Shown here piece after piece: positions 21,366-33,294 of a stretch of DNA of 64,000 nt. Under the pieces are notes generated by a model. It worked only from the letters and a program-made list of their open reading frames with translations, had not been told where the DNA came from and made no database searches. Both the position numbers and the translations under genes were made by a program. Source of the DNA: Alopecurus myosuroides (Eukaryota > Streptophyta > Magnoliopsida > Poales > Poaceae); the NCBI GenBank assembly GCA_028641055.1, contig CM054062.1, forward strand, positions 16,487,639 through 16,551,638, written 5' to 3'. Within the stretch, counting starts at the first letter, position 1. Each line of letters begins with the position of its first letter.

Positions 21366-23066
21366 TGATGCATGTAAAATGCATAGATGAATTTTGCATA
21401 TTTTCACATGGGTTTCTATTACATATTGCATCATATAAGGGTATAATTCAATGTTTTATAGTATTTTGGGGTTAAATTACAAAGTCCCCCAACTTTTATG
21501 GAATTAACCCTGCCTGTCAGAAACCCCGTTTTCTATATTTTTGACGTTTCAGGGGGCAAACTTCCGCGAAATCACCTGAAAATCTGCGGGGGTCATTTTC
21601 TTGGAAGGAGAAGACTTGCGGGCGAAGGATCCACGAGAACTGGGCAAGGAGGCCCAAAAGAGGACCCTCCACGCGGCCAGATTCCTTGTCCGCGTGAGAG
21701 GCCCCCTTTTGGCCCCTGTGGCCCCAATTCGTTCCATCTTCGACTTACCGACTCCGTCTTGACCTAAAACCGACTATAAAAAGGGTCCCCCTACCCTTAC
21801 GGAGAAAGCATCGCCGAAACACCGAAACAGAGACCTGGAGTTCCAGATTGGAGGGGGAAAACTCCGGCGGGGCGCCGCCAGTGTGATCTCCTACCCCTCC
21901 AACGTCATCTCCATCGACATCTCCATGAAGAGGGAGTAGTCCACCCCAGGGCTATGGGTTTGTGGAAGTAGCACTTGTATCTCTCTCTCTATGTGCTTCA
22001 CTAATTAGATCCGTATGAGCTGCCTCACATGATTACGGGCACCGTTGTAATTCCTATGTGGTGGATCTTTTCTATGAGTTATTGAATCTGAGATTGCAAT
22101 TGTTTCTCTTGAGTTATTTGAGTAGATGTATCTTATGTACCCCGTTCTTATTTGCTAGCTTTGATAAATCTAGTTCTTGAGAGCGTGTGTGGGGTGATGG
22201 GTGCATTAGTTGGAGTAACGGGGGGTGGCTAGTGCTGTGAAAGTGACAGAAGTTCAGCGATCCACTTAGGTTTTGTTAAACCTTTCTTAGTTACCTCACT
22301 AGGGATAAAAAGGAGTACCTTGTTACCGGGGATTTGAAGTGACACTAATCAATCTCCATGACTAGATCTAGCAAGTTCTTACTTCAACTTCATCTCACAT
22401 TGCTTAAAGCTATACTCTGGGTTTTCCTTAATTATCGAGGTGTTATGATTTATTTCGCATCTTGGTGGAGTATAAGAGGGATCAATATGACCGTAGAGAT
22501 CTCTATGCTAGGACGTGATGCCCATATGAAAGTACTCAATGTTAAACATGTTATTGTAATCTCACATGTAATTCTTTATGTCCACCGTCTACCACTTTAT
22601 TTGAGAGAATGCAAGTGTGAAACCATGAACCCCGGTCCTATTTTAACTATAAGAAAACACTCTAGTTACTTTGCTGCAATTTACTTTACTTGCACTTTAC
22701 TTTACTTGCATCTCCAATTCGAATTTACATTATCTCCATCACTACTTGCATCACAAAAATACAAAAACAATCCATTGCATATTTATTTTCTCATTTGCAT
22801 TTTGTAGTAGATTTAATTATTGCACATTTACTTTCAGTTTTGCATTGCAATTTAGAAGTCTCACACCTTGTGCTTGACAACCACTTGGTGAGGTTGAGGG
22901 CACAAAATTCTCTACTTGTTTGTAGGATCCTGGAGGAAACTTGGAAGACAACTGCTGAAATACTGGCTCCCCAAGAGTTCGATATAAACCATCGAGTCAC
23001 CCTCGTGGGGAAGAAGGCTTGCCACTAGCTACACACTCTGCACTTGGAGTCTCAACCTAGCCATCA
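21366..23066 (+). mobile_element. 5' LTR of element A (1701 bp)
   Basis: Starts TGATGCATGTAAAATGCATAG (the tip can fold: TGCAT, GTAAA, ATGCA) and ends CTAGCCATCA. A TATA box lies at 21774-21783. ORFs at 21498-21767, 22358-22807 and 22690-23028 recur in the other LTR only because LTRs are copies, and they have no known domain. Confidence 0.92.
21774..21783 (+). promoter_or_regulatory. TATA box of the element A 5' LTR
   Basis: CTATAAAAAG, about 410 bp into the LTR, is followed within ~30 bp by the likely start of R. The 3' LTR has the same box near 27675-27684. Confidence 0.7.
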
Positions 23067-23180
23067 CCTGGCCAGCGCGGTGGCAGCCATGGCGTGCCCG
23101 GCGGCCACGAAGGAGAGAGGAAAGAGTTTTTTTTTCTGAAAACCCCATGCGGATTTTTTCCTTTTTTTTCAGCCCCTTTC
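23067..23180 (+). repeat. Misplaced copy of the LARD-LTR flank directly after the A 5' LTR
   Basis: Begins with CCTGG and continues CCAGCGCGGTGGCAGCC like the sequence after the 3' LTR (28968 onward). It ends at CAGCCCCTTTC, where it switches abruptly to gag. It differs from the right-hand copy by several substitutions and T-run lengths. This is insertion-site DNA and does not belong in a retrotransposon leader. Confidence 0.88.
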
Positions 23181-24899
23181 ACTACCTACAGCTAGTATAA
23201 AGTCTTGGGATGATTTAAAATAAGCTTTCATTAAGAAATATTATCCTCCCGTTAAAATTTTGCAAAATAGGAATAATATCCTCTCATTTAGGCAAAATGA
23301 TAATGAACATGTAGCCATGGCATGGGATAGAATTAAATTAATGCTTAGAACATGCCCATCACATGGAGTAAATGAATGGACCATACTACACTCTTTTTAT
23401 AATGGTCTAAACTACATGTCTAGAAATATACTTGATTCTGCTGCTGGAGGTGCCTTTTTGAGTAAAACTGTAGGTGGGGCTAAGAGCATATTAGAAAGCA
23501 TATTGCAAAATTATAGTCAATGGAATACTGAAAGAGCACCCAATCCCACTAAGAAAATAAACTCAATTGAAGAAACCAATGATTTGTCTTCTAAAATGGA
23601 CACTATTCTTGCTTTTATTAATAAACAAAATATGGAGAATGTGCCTTTGTAGGAGCTAGTTGGTAGTAATTCTGAAAGTGTGTATGTTAATTTTGTTAGG
23701 AATTATGGTAGCAATGGTTTTGGTAATGCTTACAATTCATATAGTAAACCTCCTTATGTGCCAAATAAACCTTTTGTTCCATATCCTAATGCTAATGAAA
23801 ATAAGTGGAAGCCTTCTAGTGAAGTTTCTGAATCTAATAAATTGCTTATGGAACAAGTTGCTAGTAACAATGCTATGATACATGAGTTAAATAAGTCTAT
23901 TGCATCCATTAGTAGTGATATTAAAGGATTGCAACTTCAATCTTCGAATTTAGATAAAGCATTGTCAAAATTAGCTGATAATCAAGCAACTCTATTAAGC
24001 ATGTCAGCAGGAAAGCCACAAGCACAACCTAGTGTAGGAATGAATTCTATTACTATAGATGCTCCTATTATTGAAAATATTGATCATATTGCTGAGAATA
24101 CAAGTGATCATGTCCCTACTAGCTTAGAAGAAACTTTGAATGAAATAGTGAAGTACCCTGAATATTTACTTCCATATATGTCTTATCTTGCTAGTAAAGA
24201 TGAAATTAGTCCTCATGAATCAAGCATGCTATCTAAATTAGAGAGTAAAGTAGAGGAAATTATGATGCTTACTGAAATTAAGGATCCATTGCTTGATTTA
24301 GAAAAAAGTAGCTTGCAAGAACTTATTGGTACTCTACAAAAATTTGCTAGTGATCCCACTATAAATGTTAATCAACCTGGCTTTGGATCTTATATTGCTA
24401 ATCATGTCCTGCAAGAAAAAATTGCTAGGTACAAGAATGAGGCCATGATACCTCCTAAGCTTGGGGATGCATGGATCCCCAAGGTGCTAGTTTCAATTGG
24501 AAAAGAAATTCACCATGCTATGTTAGATCTAGGTTCTAGTGTATCGGTACTCTCTAAAGAATTATATGAATTGCTAGAACTAGAAAATTTAGAAAAGTGC
24601 TCAAGTGAATTTGTCCTTGCTGATAAATCTACTAAACATGCTGTAGGACAAGTAAAAGATGTTATGATTGAATTGCACATGACTTTCGTACCAGTTCATT
24701 TCATTATTATGGATATGGGGGATAAATCCCCTAGTCCTATTATTTTGGGTAGACCTTTTCTTCGTACTACAGGTGCAATTATAGACTCCAAGGAAGGGAA
24801 TGTCAAGTTTTAGTTCCCTCACAAGAAAAGCATGGAGCACTTCCCAAGGAAGAGGGGCACGCTGAAGAACAAGCTCCCTCATGAGCTTTATCCCTCTTG
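23181..24899 (+). pseudogene. gag-pro: gag-protease of element A, N-terminally truncated
   Basis: One plus-strand frame runs from 23181 to the stop near 24899, with in-frame stops near 23220, at 23650-23652 (TAG) and at 24811-24813 (TAG). The gag domain (23181-23570) has the FRQNDNEHVAMAW and LDSAAGG motifs typical of Athila/Tat gag. A spacer with a coiled-coil-prone segment follows (~23820-24000). The protease domain starts near 24440: its catalytic triad region reads DLGSSVSVL (Asp-Leu-Gly-Ser) and ILGRPFLRT lies near 24745. The start codon and gag N-terminus are missing because the flank copy at 23067-23180 replaces them. The protein would form particles and process itself if intact; replication enzymes would come from elsewhere. 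Confidence 0.85.
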
Positions 24900-27229
24900 A
24901 TTATCAAGTAAGTAAAGCCTTGCTATATGGCTATAAAGAAAGCGTTTTACGGGAGGCAAACCGGTTGTTTTTGTTTGGATTTTCCTAGTATCCTCTTTCT
25001 GTCTCAAGATATTAGTTTTTTTAAAATTCTGGAGTTTTCAATAAAGAGTCAAGTCAAACCCATTTGGACTTATAAGTTGCTATCCTAGTGCATGAAATTT
25101 CTGTTTCAGCACGAGTCTGCTCACCGTATGATTTTACGTTTTTTATTGGTATGTCGGATTGAGCTAATGTTTTAGTATGTTCTGAAACTTTTCGTCCTAT
25201 GTAAGCACAAAAATTGGCTTAATTTTTTAACGAGTCTAGATTAGCGAAAAACGTTCGTTTTGCTGCTGCTGCTTTTCTAGACAGATTCTGCTTTCTTTTG
25301 TTTTATGCACTCTTTGGGCTTGGGAATCGAATTTCCATGATTCTTTCAAGCAAGAGAGTGAACATACACCATAATGAACCTTATTGTCTATCTACTGGAG
25401 CATTTGATTTAGAATTTTGCACAGCAAGAATGTGATTTGTTTGTCCTTGCTAATCTCACCCCACAGAAAAAGAATGGGAGAAACATGTTTTTTGTGAAGT
25501 TTTTTCATAGGGAATAGAGGAGCTGCGCCTCAAGAAATCCAAGAATGGTGAAAGCCATAAGCTTGGGGATGTGATGAACACCCCACTGGAGCTACACTCT
25601 TTTGGTTAGCACACGTCTACTTTCAGTTTTTCTAAGCAAAGCATTTATCGTAGAGATTTGAAGCGTCTAGTTTTTGTTTTTATTTTTGTTTTGATAAGAC
25701 CACCACCATCATTTTATATGAGATTGAGCTACTGGAGTTTGGGGTTGGAATGTATTGGATGCTAGTATTATGACTTGGAATAGGGATGCCATGGTTGATT
25801 TGAAGAGCTACATATGTTTGCATGATTTATAGGCTTTTTATGTGTAGAAATTTGCAATAATGTTGTCTTGAGCTATCTCTTATTCATGTACTTGATGTTA
25901 ATTGCTGGTTTATTTAGTTTGTCATGAAATGAGTAGTTCTATGGACATATGCATGCATAGTAGCTGTTCAACTATCTCCCTCTTGCTAGCCCAAAAATTT
26001 AAAAATTCCAACAAGTAAAAACTTGTTTCCAACACTCCTTAGCCAAGTATTTCCAGTGAGTCCACCATATCTTCCCATTAGCTTCATTGCTATTCTAAGT
26101 ATGTTCACCATGTTATTGTGTTATTTATGTTCTAAATTAAGATATTCACTTTATTAATTGTCATGGGTTGAACTTGGGATAGGACTCTCACGAACTTTTG
26201 AAGGCACACTTTACTTTTTATGCATCTAATAAACATGACCCAATAATGGGAGCCACAAGTTTTGCGTTTGACAAGTGTGTGGTTGGGAGCTAGCTATAAA
26301 CGTGTATCACCGGAAAGCTTTCAACATTGCACAAAAAATTTACATTTGGTTGATATCATGTACTTTTGTTTTTGGACTCCTGCCACGCCGAAATGAAATA
26401 GAGGAATAGTAAGTTTTGATGAGTAAGTATCTATATGACTAGAGAAACGCATTGGGCCGCTAACCCAAGCCATTCTTTATCATGGTGGAAATTTACTTAC
26501 AGCTTGAGTGACTCTACAGCACATCCTATAATAAAATAAGAAGCTATGCATAATAGTGAATGAAAATAAAAAGGATGATGAGTCTACTCCGTTTGTTCAT
26601 CTTGTCATTGTAACATGGGCTTGTTTCCATGTCATGGGGCAAGAGGTACCTCTTTGCGGTTCTCTATGATGTCATTAATACTTATTATGATTGTACAAAG
26701 CTTATTAGGAATCTTAAGTTGAGTAATCATGGAGTAGGTTTTCACACTCACGGGGCATGAGGCTTTCAACCACCTTGTCATTCTCATTACTTCAATACTC
26801 ACAATTTTAAGATGCTAGTGATAAAGGGGCAATGAGAGTCCTAGATCAATGGATACCACATTTCAATTAGTAATTTTAGTTGAATAATTTAGAGGCTAAA
26901 TAAGACTTGATCATGTTTTACCTCTACTCAATTTTATCCAAAGTGTCCACCATATTTTCTATTCTCCATTATGCTATTCTTTGACCAATATAGGATTTTA
27001 TTTTTCATTTTGTGTATGCATTTGGTCCATAGTGCTTTTATTTCATTATACACTTTGTGAACTTTCATGAAGCATCTTTGCTTGCATATTTGATATTTCT
27101 TACAACATGAATTGTATATTGCTACTCATTTCTAGTATTAATCATTTGATTATATGTAGCATGAATAATACTCCTTGATATCCCATGATTGTTTCAATAT
27201 GCAAAACCCATCTTAGTTTTACCACCTTC
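24900..27229 (+). other. Noncoding 3' internal region of element A
   Basis: No ORF with a recognisable domain in about 2.3 kb. It contains a motif shared with B and C just after the protease (~24940-24968) and a PPT-like AAGCTTGGGGATG at ~25560-25572 far from the LTR. The remainder is AT-rich with no visible gene. Confidence 0.7.
24940..24968 (+). other. Post-protease motif shared by A, B and C
   Basis: AAAGAAAGCG, a short spacer, then CGGGAGGCAAACCGG. On the minus strand B (about 38950-38990) and C (about 54120-54165) have AAAGCGCTACCGGGAGACAACC(CG) at the same relative place. It lies 3' of the gag/protease ORF and is not translated in that frame. Confidence 0.6.
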
Positions 27230-27266
27230 ATACTCGAGGACGAGCATGGGTTAAGCTTGGGGATGT
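27230..27266 (+). other. PPT and adjacent hairpin of element A
   Basis: ATACTCGAGGACGAGCAT (27230-27247, stem CTCG/CGAG) is followed by the PPT AAGCTTGGGGATGT (27253-27266), directly before the 3' LTR at 27267. Confidence 0.85.
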
Positions 27267-28967
27267 TGATGCATGTAAAATGCATAGATGAATTTTGCAT
27301 ATTTTCACATGGTTTTCTATTACATATTGCATCATATAAGGGTATAATTCAATGTTTTATAGTATTTTGGGGTTAAATTACAAAGTCCCCCAACTTTTAT
27401 GGAATTAACCCTGCCTGTCAGAAACCCCGTTTTCTATATTTTTGACGTTTCAGGGGGCAAACTTCCGCGAAATCACCTGAAAATCTACGGGGGTCATTTT
27501 CTTGGAAGGAGAAGACTTGCGGGAGAAGGATCCACGAGAATTGGGCAAGGAGGCCAAAAAGAGGACCCTCCACGCGGCCAGATTCCTTGGCCGCGTGAGA
27601 GGCCCCCTTTTGGCCCCTGTGGCCCCAATTCCTTCCATCTTCGACTTACCGACTCCGTCTTGACCTAAAACCGACTATAAAAAGGGTTCCCCGTACCCTT
27701 ACGGAGAGAGCGCCGCCGAAACACCGAAACAGAGACCTGGAGTTCCAGATTGGAGGGGGAAAACTCCGGTGGGGCGCCGCCGGTGTGATCTCCTACCCCT
27801 CCAACGTCATCTCCATCGACATCTCCATGAAGAGGGAGTAGTCCACCCCAGGTCTATGGGTTTGTGGAAGTAGCACTTGTATCTCTCTCTCTATGTTCTT
27901 CACTAATTAGATCTATATGAGATGCCTCACATGATTACGGGCACCGTTGTAATTCCTATGTGGTGGATCTTTTCTATGAGTTATTGAATCTGAGATTGCA
28001 ATTGTTTCTCTTGAGTTATTTGAGTAGATGTATCTTATGTACCCTGTTCTTATTTGCTAGCTTTGATCAATCTAGTTCTTGAGAGCGTGTGTGGGGTGAT
28101 GGGTGCATTAGTTGGAGTAACGGGGGTGGCTAGTGCTGTGAAAGTGACAGAAGTTCAGCGATCCACTTAGGTTTTGTTAAACCTTTCTTAGTTACCTCAC
28201 TAGGGATAAAAAGGAGTACCTTGTTACCGGGGATTTGAAGTGACACTAATCAATCTACATGACTAGATCTAGCAAGTTCTTACTTCAACTTCACATCACA
28301 TTGCTTAAAGCTATACTCTAGTTTTTCCTTAATTATCGAGGTGTTATGATTTATTTCGCATCTTGGTGGAGTATAAGAGGGATCAATATGACCGTAGAGA
28401 TCTCTATGCTAGGACGTGATGCCCATATGAAAGTACTCAATGTTAAACATGTTATTGTAATCTCACATGTAATTCTTTATGTCCACCGTCTACCACTTTA
28501 TTTGAGAGAATGCAAGTGTGAAACCATGAACCCCGGTCCTATTTTAACTATAAGAAAACACTCTAGTTACTTTGCTGCAATTTACTTTACTTGCACTTTA
28601 CTTTACTTGCATCTCCAATTCGAATTTACATTATCTCCATCACTACTTGCATCACAAAAATACAAAAACAATCCATTGCATATTTATTTTCTCATTTGCA
28701 TTTTGTAGTAGATTTAATTATTGCACATTTACTTTCAGTTTTGCATTGCAATTTAGAAGTCTCACACCTTGTGCTTGACAACCACTTGGTGAGGTTGAGG
28801 GCACAAAATTCTCTACTTGTTTGCAGGATCCTGGAGGAAGCTTGGAAGACAACTGCTGAAATACTGGCTCCCCAAGAGTTCGATATAAACCCTCGAGTCA
28901 CCCTCGTGGGGAAGAAGGCTTGCCACTAGCTACACACTCTGCACTTGGAGTCTCAACCTAGCCATCA
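27267..28967 (+). mobile_element. 3' LTR of element A (1701 bp)
   Basis: Same length and ends as the 5' LTR. Differences are concentrated in the first ~480 bp. It is followed by TSD CCTGG (28968-28972) and the continuation of the LARD-like LTR. Confidence 0.92.
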
Positions 28968-30276
28968 CCTGGCCAGCGCGGTGGCAGCCATGGCGTGCCC
29001 GGCGGCCACGGAGGAGAGAGGAAAGGGGTTTTTTCTGAAAACCCCATGCGGATTTTTTCCTTTTTTGTTTTCAGCCCCTTTCTCTTCTATTTTTTGCTGT
29101 TTTTCCCCACTTAACTAATTAAATTTGAGTTAAATTTTTTCACAAAATTCTCATTCACCAAGATACAGTCCTGGTAAAGTTTTGAAACCATTTGGGGAAG
29201 TTTGGTAGAACAAACATGGTTTACTTTGAATTCTGCCAAATTTTGAATTTAATTAATTTGGGAGGTTACGGAACTCCACTTCTTATAAAAATTTGTGTGT
29301 CCCTCTTATTTGGAAATAAAAGGCTATGATAAGAATTTCAAGTAATTTTGATGATATTTTTAAAACAAACTTGTTTTCATTTCATTTCTGCATTTTTCTT
29401 CCAACAATTAATTGGGGCACTTCACTAGTTCAAAACCTTATGATATTTTTTTAAACTTCTTATTTACCGTAAGGAAGCACTGGTAGAAGTTTGAGATCAT
29501 TTTGAAAAAGTTTGTAGAACTAACTCGAATTAATTTCATTTCTTCCATAAATGAAATTGAATTTTAAAAAAATAGTTAAACACTTACAAATTTTATGCAA
29601 CTTCGCAAACACTCCTTATTTGACCTCAAGAACCTATGATAAATTTTCAGATAAAAAAGAATTAGTTTGTAGAACAAACTTGTTTTACTTTTGGTTTGTT
29701 GCTGTGAAGAAAATCCATGTTTTCAGGGCTTTAATCAACTCAATTTTTGTTGCTCTTTTGTGTGACCTTTATTTAACGTAAGGAATCATTTTTTAAGTTT
29801 GAAGCTCACTTGGAAAAAGTTTCCAGAAGCAAACTTGTTTGAGTTTTCAGTTTCTGGCCTTTTTAAATAAATAATAAAGTGTGGCATTTGTTTTCTTACT
29901 CCATTATTCACCAAAACAAAGGTGGAGGCTCACATAAACATGGAGAAGCAATCCACCTCCAATGTTTTTAAACTTTAAAGGTTTTGAAAACAGTCTGAAT
30001 GAAGCCAAATTTGCATCTCTCCCTTTTTCTAAAATAATTGGCATTTTCTTATAGTTGCCAAACTATCAATTTAATTCTTGGGACTTCCTTGACAAGTATG
30101 GAAGATCAAGAAATGGTTTTCTTTGTGAGTGGAATTGTTTTCTCTTAAGGATTTGCAGATTGCTTGATTTAATTTTCGCAATTTAATATGGATGCCATGA
30201 TGCATGAAGAAAAGGAAAAGTGAAAATTTTACCCAAATTTGGTGGCAACTTTCTGTAGCAACCTAGGGCTGTTACA

Positions 30277-30281
30277 TACAC
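30277..30281. repeat. Target-site duplication TACAC (right) of the LARD-like element
   Basis: Matches 12220-12224. Confidence 0.9.
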
Positions 30282-31439
30282 CCTGGGGACTTCTACCACC
30301 AAGAAACCTCAATAAAAAACAAGTGTCCTAAGATGGAAGAAGATGAACATCCAAGATTCAAAACAGAGTGAGTTACCCACTTCCATTGAGACAAAAGCTT
30401 GGTGAAGAAGATTCCCGGGGAGGAGGAGCACCAGATCCGGCCTAAACCACGTGAATCTAATGGAGGAAGTAGTCGAGAGGGCTAGGGCACAAGGGGCGGC
30501 AGCTATGGCGGAAGAGGAGAAGGTTGGGGTGGAGAAAGAGCAGTAAACTTCCCTTCACCCTGACCTCCTCGTATTTTGAAGGAGATTCGCCCGACCGGAT
30601 ATTTTGGTTCAAGTTTGAACCATATATTTAAGGTCAAATCAGGAATTCCGATTCAGAAGTGAACCGGAAATTCCGGCTGTCACCAGTCCCAAACTTCCTA
30701 GTTTCCAAATGCTTGTGTGCGAGATAGATTTTGGGCTTTTAGAGAGAAAGGCTTAGGATAGACAATCAAATTGAAAATAGTACTTTTCCCTCACACTTGC
30801 AAGAATGAAATATGAAAAGCCAAGTTAGAGAGAGTTTCCCATACAAACTCTTAGCTAGAAAACGAGATAAAAGCGATGAAATCCAACTAAGAACCAACTC
30901 TTTGCAACGAAGAGTGTGGTGTCCTAGGCCACCATATAAGAGAGTATGGTATGACACCACGAAGATGTATCTTGGTACATTGCCAATTCTCAACATTTTA
31001 GCTCACGATTCAATATTAGAAAAAGAGAGATATAAATAAAAAATTTCTTTGGGCATAATGTGGGGAGGGAGAACCCAATGTGTTAGGATAACACTGCCCC
31101 CTATGTCCATGCCTACACCTAAACCCAAACACATAGTCAACTATAGGCGTGTGTGCAAGATTCTCAAGTCAAACTCCTTGAATCGATGATATTTAGCTCA
31201 TTCCTCAAAAACATGAATCTTGAATCATATAGAGGCTTCATGAAGATGTTCGTGGGATTATCCTTGGTTGGGACATATGCTAGCTCAATATCACGTCTTG
31301 CCACATGATCCCGGATGAAATGATGACGAATCTAAATAAGCTTCGTCCTTATGTGTTGCACATGGTTGTAGGCGATCTTGATGGCACTCTCATTGTCACA
31401 TAAGGGCGGCATCTTATCCAAGTGAACATCGTACTCTTT
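30282..31439 (-). other. Copia region between RNase H and the LARD insertion, no gene supported
   Basis: The C-terminal end of RNase H fades out near 31300-31440 with stops. 30590-30690 contains further CCGG palindromes (ACCGGAAATTCCGGC) and a GGTTCAA...TTGAACC inverted pair, like the LTR array. ORFs at 30766-30996 and 30812-31039 have no recognisable domain. Confidence 0.5.
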
Positions 31440-33168
31440 GAGGGTTTGCCTCATCCATAGCAATTGGGTGCAAGAAAGCGGCCGCCACATACTCGGCTTC
31501 GGCGGTGGAGAGAGATATACAATTTTGCTTCTTAGAAGACCAACTCATGAAAGACCTACCAAGGAATTGGCAAGCCCCAAAAGTCGATTTCCTATCATCT
31601 TAATCACCGGCCCAATCCGAGTCCGTGTACCCTTGGAGAGAAAATTGTTCCCCTTTGGGTACCACAAACCAAATCTTGAGTTATGAACCAAATACCGAAA
31701 GATCCTATGGACCGCCATCAAATGGCTTTCTTTAGGGGCTGCTTGATATCTTGCACACACTCCCACACTCAACACAATATCGGGACTAGATGCACAAATA
31801 TAAAGCAAGGAACCAATCATAGAATGTTACAACTTTTGGTCCACATTTTTACCGTCCAGATTGCGCTTGAGATGGCACTTGACTTGCATTGGATAGGCCT
31901 TATCTTTAGCACCTTGGAAGTTAAACCTCTTGAGCATGTCTTGAGTGTACTTGGCTTGAGAGATGGAAGTTCCTCTAGCCAATTGCTTGATCTAAAAGTC
32001 AAGAAATAATCTCAACTCTCCCATCATAGACATCTTAAACCCGTCACTCATAAGCTTTGAGAATTCATTATTAAAAGTTTGGTTAGTTGAGCCAAAGATA
32101 ATATCATCCACGTAGAGTTGGCATAATAAGAGCTCCCCTTTTACCCTCTTTGTGAAAAAGGGTGGGGTCGATCTTCCCAACTTCAAATCCATGGTCATGC
32201 AACAACTCTCTAAGGTGCTCATACCACACATGTGGTGCTTGTTTAAGTCCATAGAGCGCTTTATCGAGCTTATAGACATGGTTAGGGAAGTTGGGGTTCT
32301 CAAACCCCGGAGGTTGCTTAACATATACCTCCTCTTTCAATGGACCATTTAGAAAAGCACTTTTGACATCCATTTGTTGCAATTTAAAAGTATGCGAATA
32401 TGCATATGAAAGAAGGATACAGATGAACTCAAGGCGAGCCACAGGAGCATAGGTTTCATCAAAGTCAATGCCTTCTACTTGAGTGTAGCCTTGAGCTACC
32501 AATATTGCTTTGTTCCTTACGACAATTCCATGCTCATCTTGCTTGTTCTTGAATATCTACTTGGTGCCAACAACATTGTGGCAAACTTTAGGCTTCTCAA
32601 CTAGCTTCCAAACTTTATTGCGCTCAAAGTTATTGAGTTCATCATGCATAGCTTCCAACGAATCCGAGTGCTCAAGATCTTCAAACACTTTCTTTGGTTC
32701 TACCATGGATATGTGAGCTTGATGCTCACTAAAACTTGCCAATTGTGCTCTTGTGGATCTTCTTGCTTGAACATCACTCAACAACTTATCATCAGATGCA
32801 TCAATTTTCTTCAAGGGTCTTCTAATTCTTGTGGCACGACGGGCTTCGATCTCCCCATTATTTCGAGGAGGAATCACTTGATCATCTTGATCATTTGGGT
32901 CCCCGTCTTGACCGGAATGTTGGCCTTGATCATCATCTTCACTAGCTTCAACATGAGGTGAAGAAGACGAAGAAGGTTGATCTTGGCCTTGACCTTGCCT
33001 AGCATGAATGATAGGAGTGCTTGGTTCTTGCATAGCAACTTGGTCAACAAGAGGAGGGTCTTGAACTTGTTCTTGATTAGGTGCATCACTTTCTCCTTGG
33101 CATGTTCTTCTATTGTAGAGGAGGGCTCCACTTGAGTAGAGCATAGTTCTTCTCGTTCCGCCACAAGG
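31440..33168 (-). pseudogene. pol: Copia reverse transcriptase and RNase H, decayed
   Basis: From 33168 to ~32560 there is a hydrophilic linker typical between integrase and RT. RT follows: VAQGYTQ and [13 protein letters not shown] near 32500-32430, [14 protein letters not shown] near 32380-32340, LYGLKQAP near 32240, and the catalytic YVDD at about 32104-32116. RNase H occupies ~31820-31440 (MIGSLLY motif at the start, STAEAEYVA at the end). There are frameshifts near 32160 and 31990 and stops between fragments, so no full-length protein could be made. It is preceded by integrase and was followed by ORF3 before the LARD-like insertion. Confidence 0.88.
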
Positions 33169-33294
33169 TGTCCCTCATTGGGGCAGAAAAATCACACACC
33201 CATTCTTCCTATGGCTTCTTTAGGAATTTCAACATCTGCATTAGAAACATGATATTGTACCACTTGGGAGCAATCATTTTCCTTCAAAACCACA

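Larger units (their letters stand above)
21366..28967 (+). mobile_element. A: Athila-like non-autonomous gypsy element (gag-protease only)
   Basis: Two 1701 bp LTRs (21366-23066 and 27267-28967) differ at only a few dozen positions by eye. TSD CCTGG flanks the whole. The internal region has an N-truncated gag-protease, ~2.3 kb of noncoding DNA and a PPT. There is no RT, RNase H or integrase. No PBS follows the 5' LTR: instead 114 bp of insertion-site flank is found there, so the copy cannot start reverse transcription normally. Gag (LDSAAGG-type motif) and the protease are of the Athila/Tat branch. Confidence 0.9.
12225..30276 (-). mobile_element. LARD-like retrotransposon: ~4.6 kb LTRs, short internal region without recognised coding
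   Basis: Minus strand: 5' LTR (30276-18120, interrupted by element A), initiator-Met PBS (18105-18116), an internal region of only ~1.15 kb, a PPT and the 3' LTR (16963-12225). The ends are TGTAACA...GCGCTACA with TSD TACAC on both sides. The length without element A is about 10.4 kb. No gag or pol was found, so it must depend on proteins from another element. Long LTRs with no protein coding match the LARD concept described in Triticeae. The internal region is much shorter than in classic LARDs, so the family identity is left open. The PPT neighbourhood (hairpin with GGGACGA) resembles gypsy elements. Confidence 0.85.
18120..30276 (-). mobile_element. 5' LTR of the LARD-like element, interrupted by element A
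   Basis: The parts 18120-21365 and 28973-30276 together give ~4.55 kb, collinear with the LTR at 12225-16963. The break is at CCTGG, duplicated around element A. It lacks the Mutator MITE. Differences between the two LTRs are frequent (point changes and small indels), so this element is clearly older than element A. Confidence 0.88.

Noticed and set aside
22358..22807. ORF of 149 codons in the A LTR, repeated at 28346-28708
   Set aside because: The repeat is explained by LTR identity; no known domain, and the N-termini differ between copies because of a single change.
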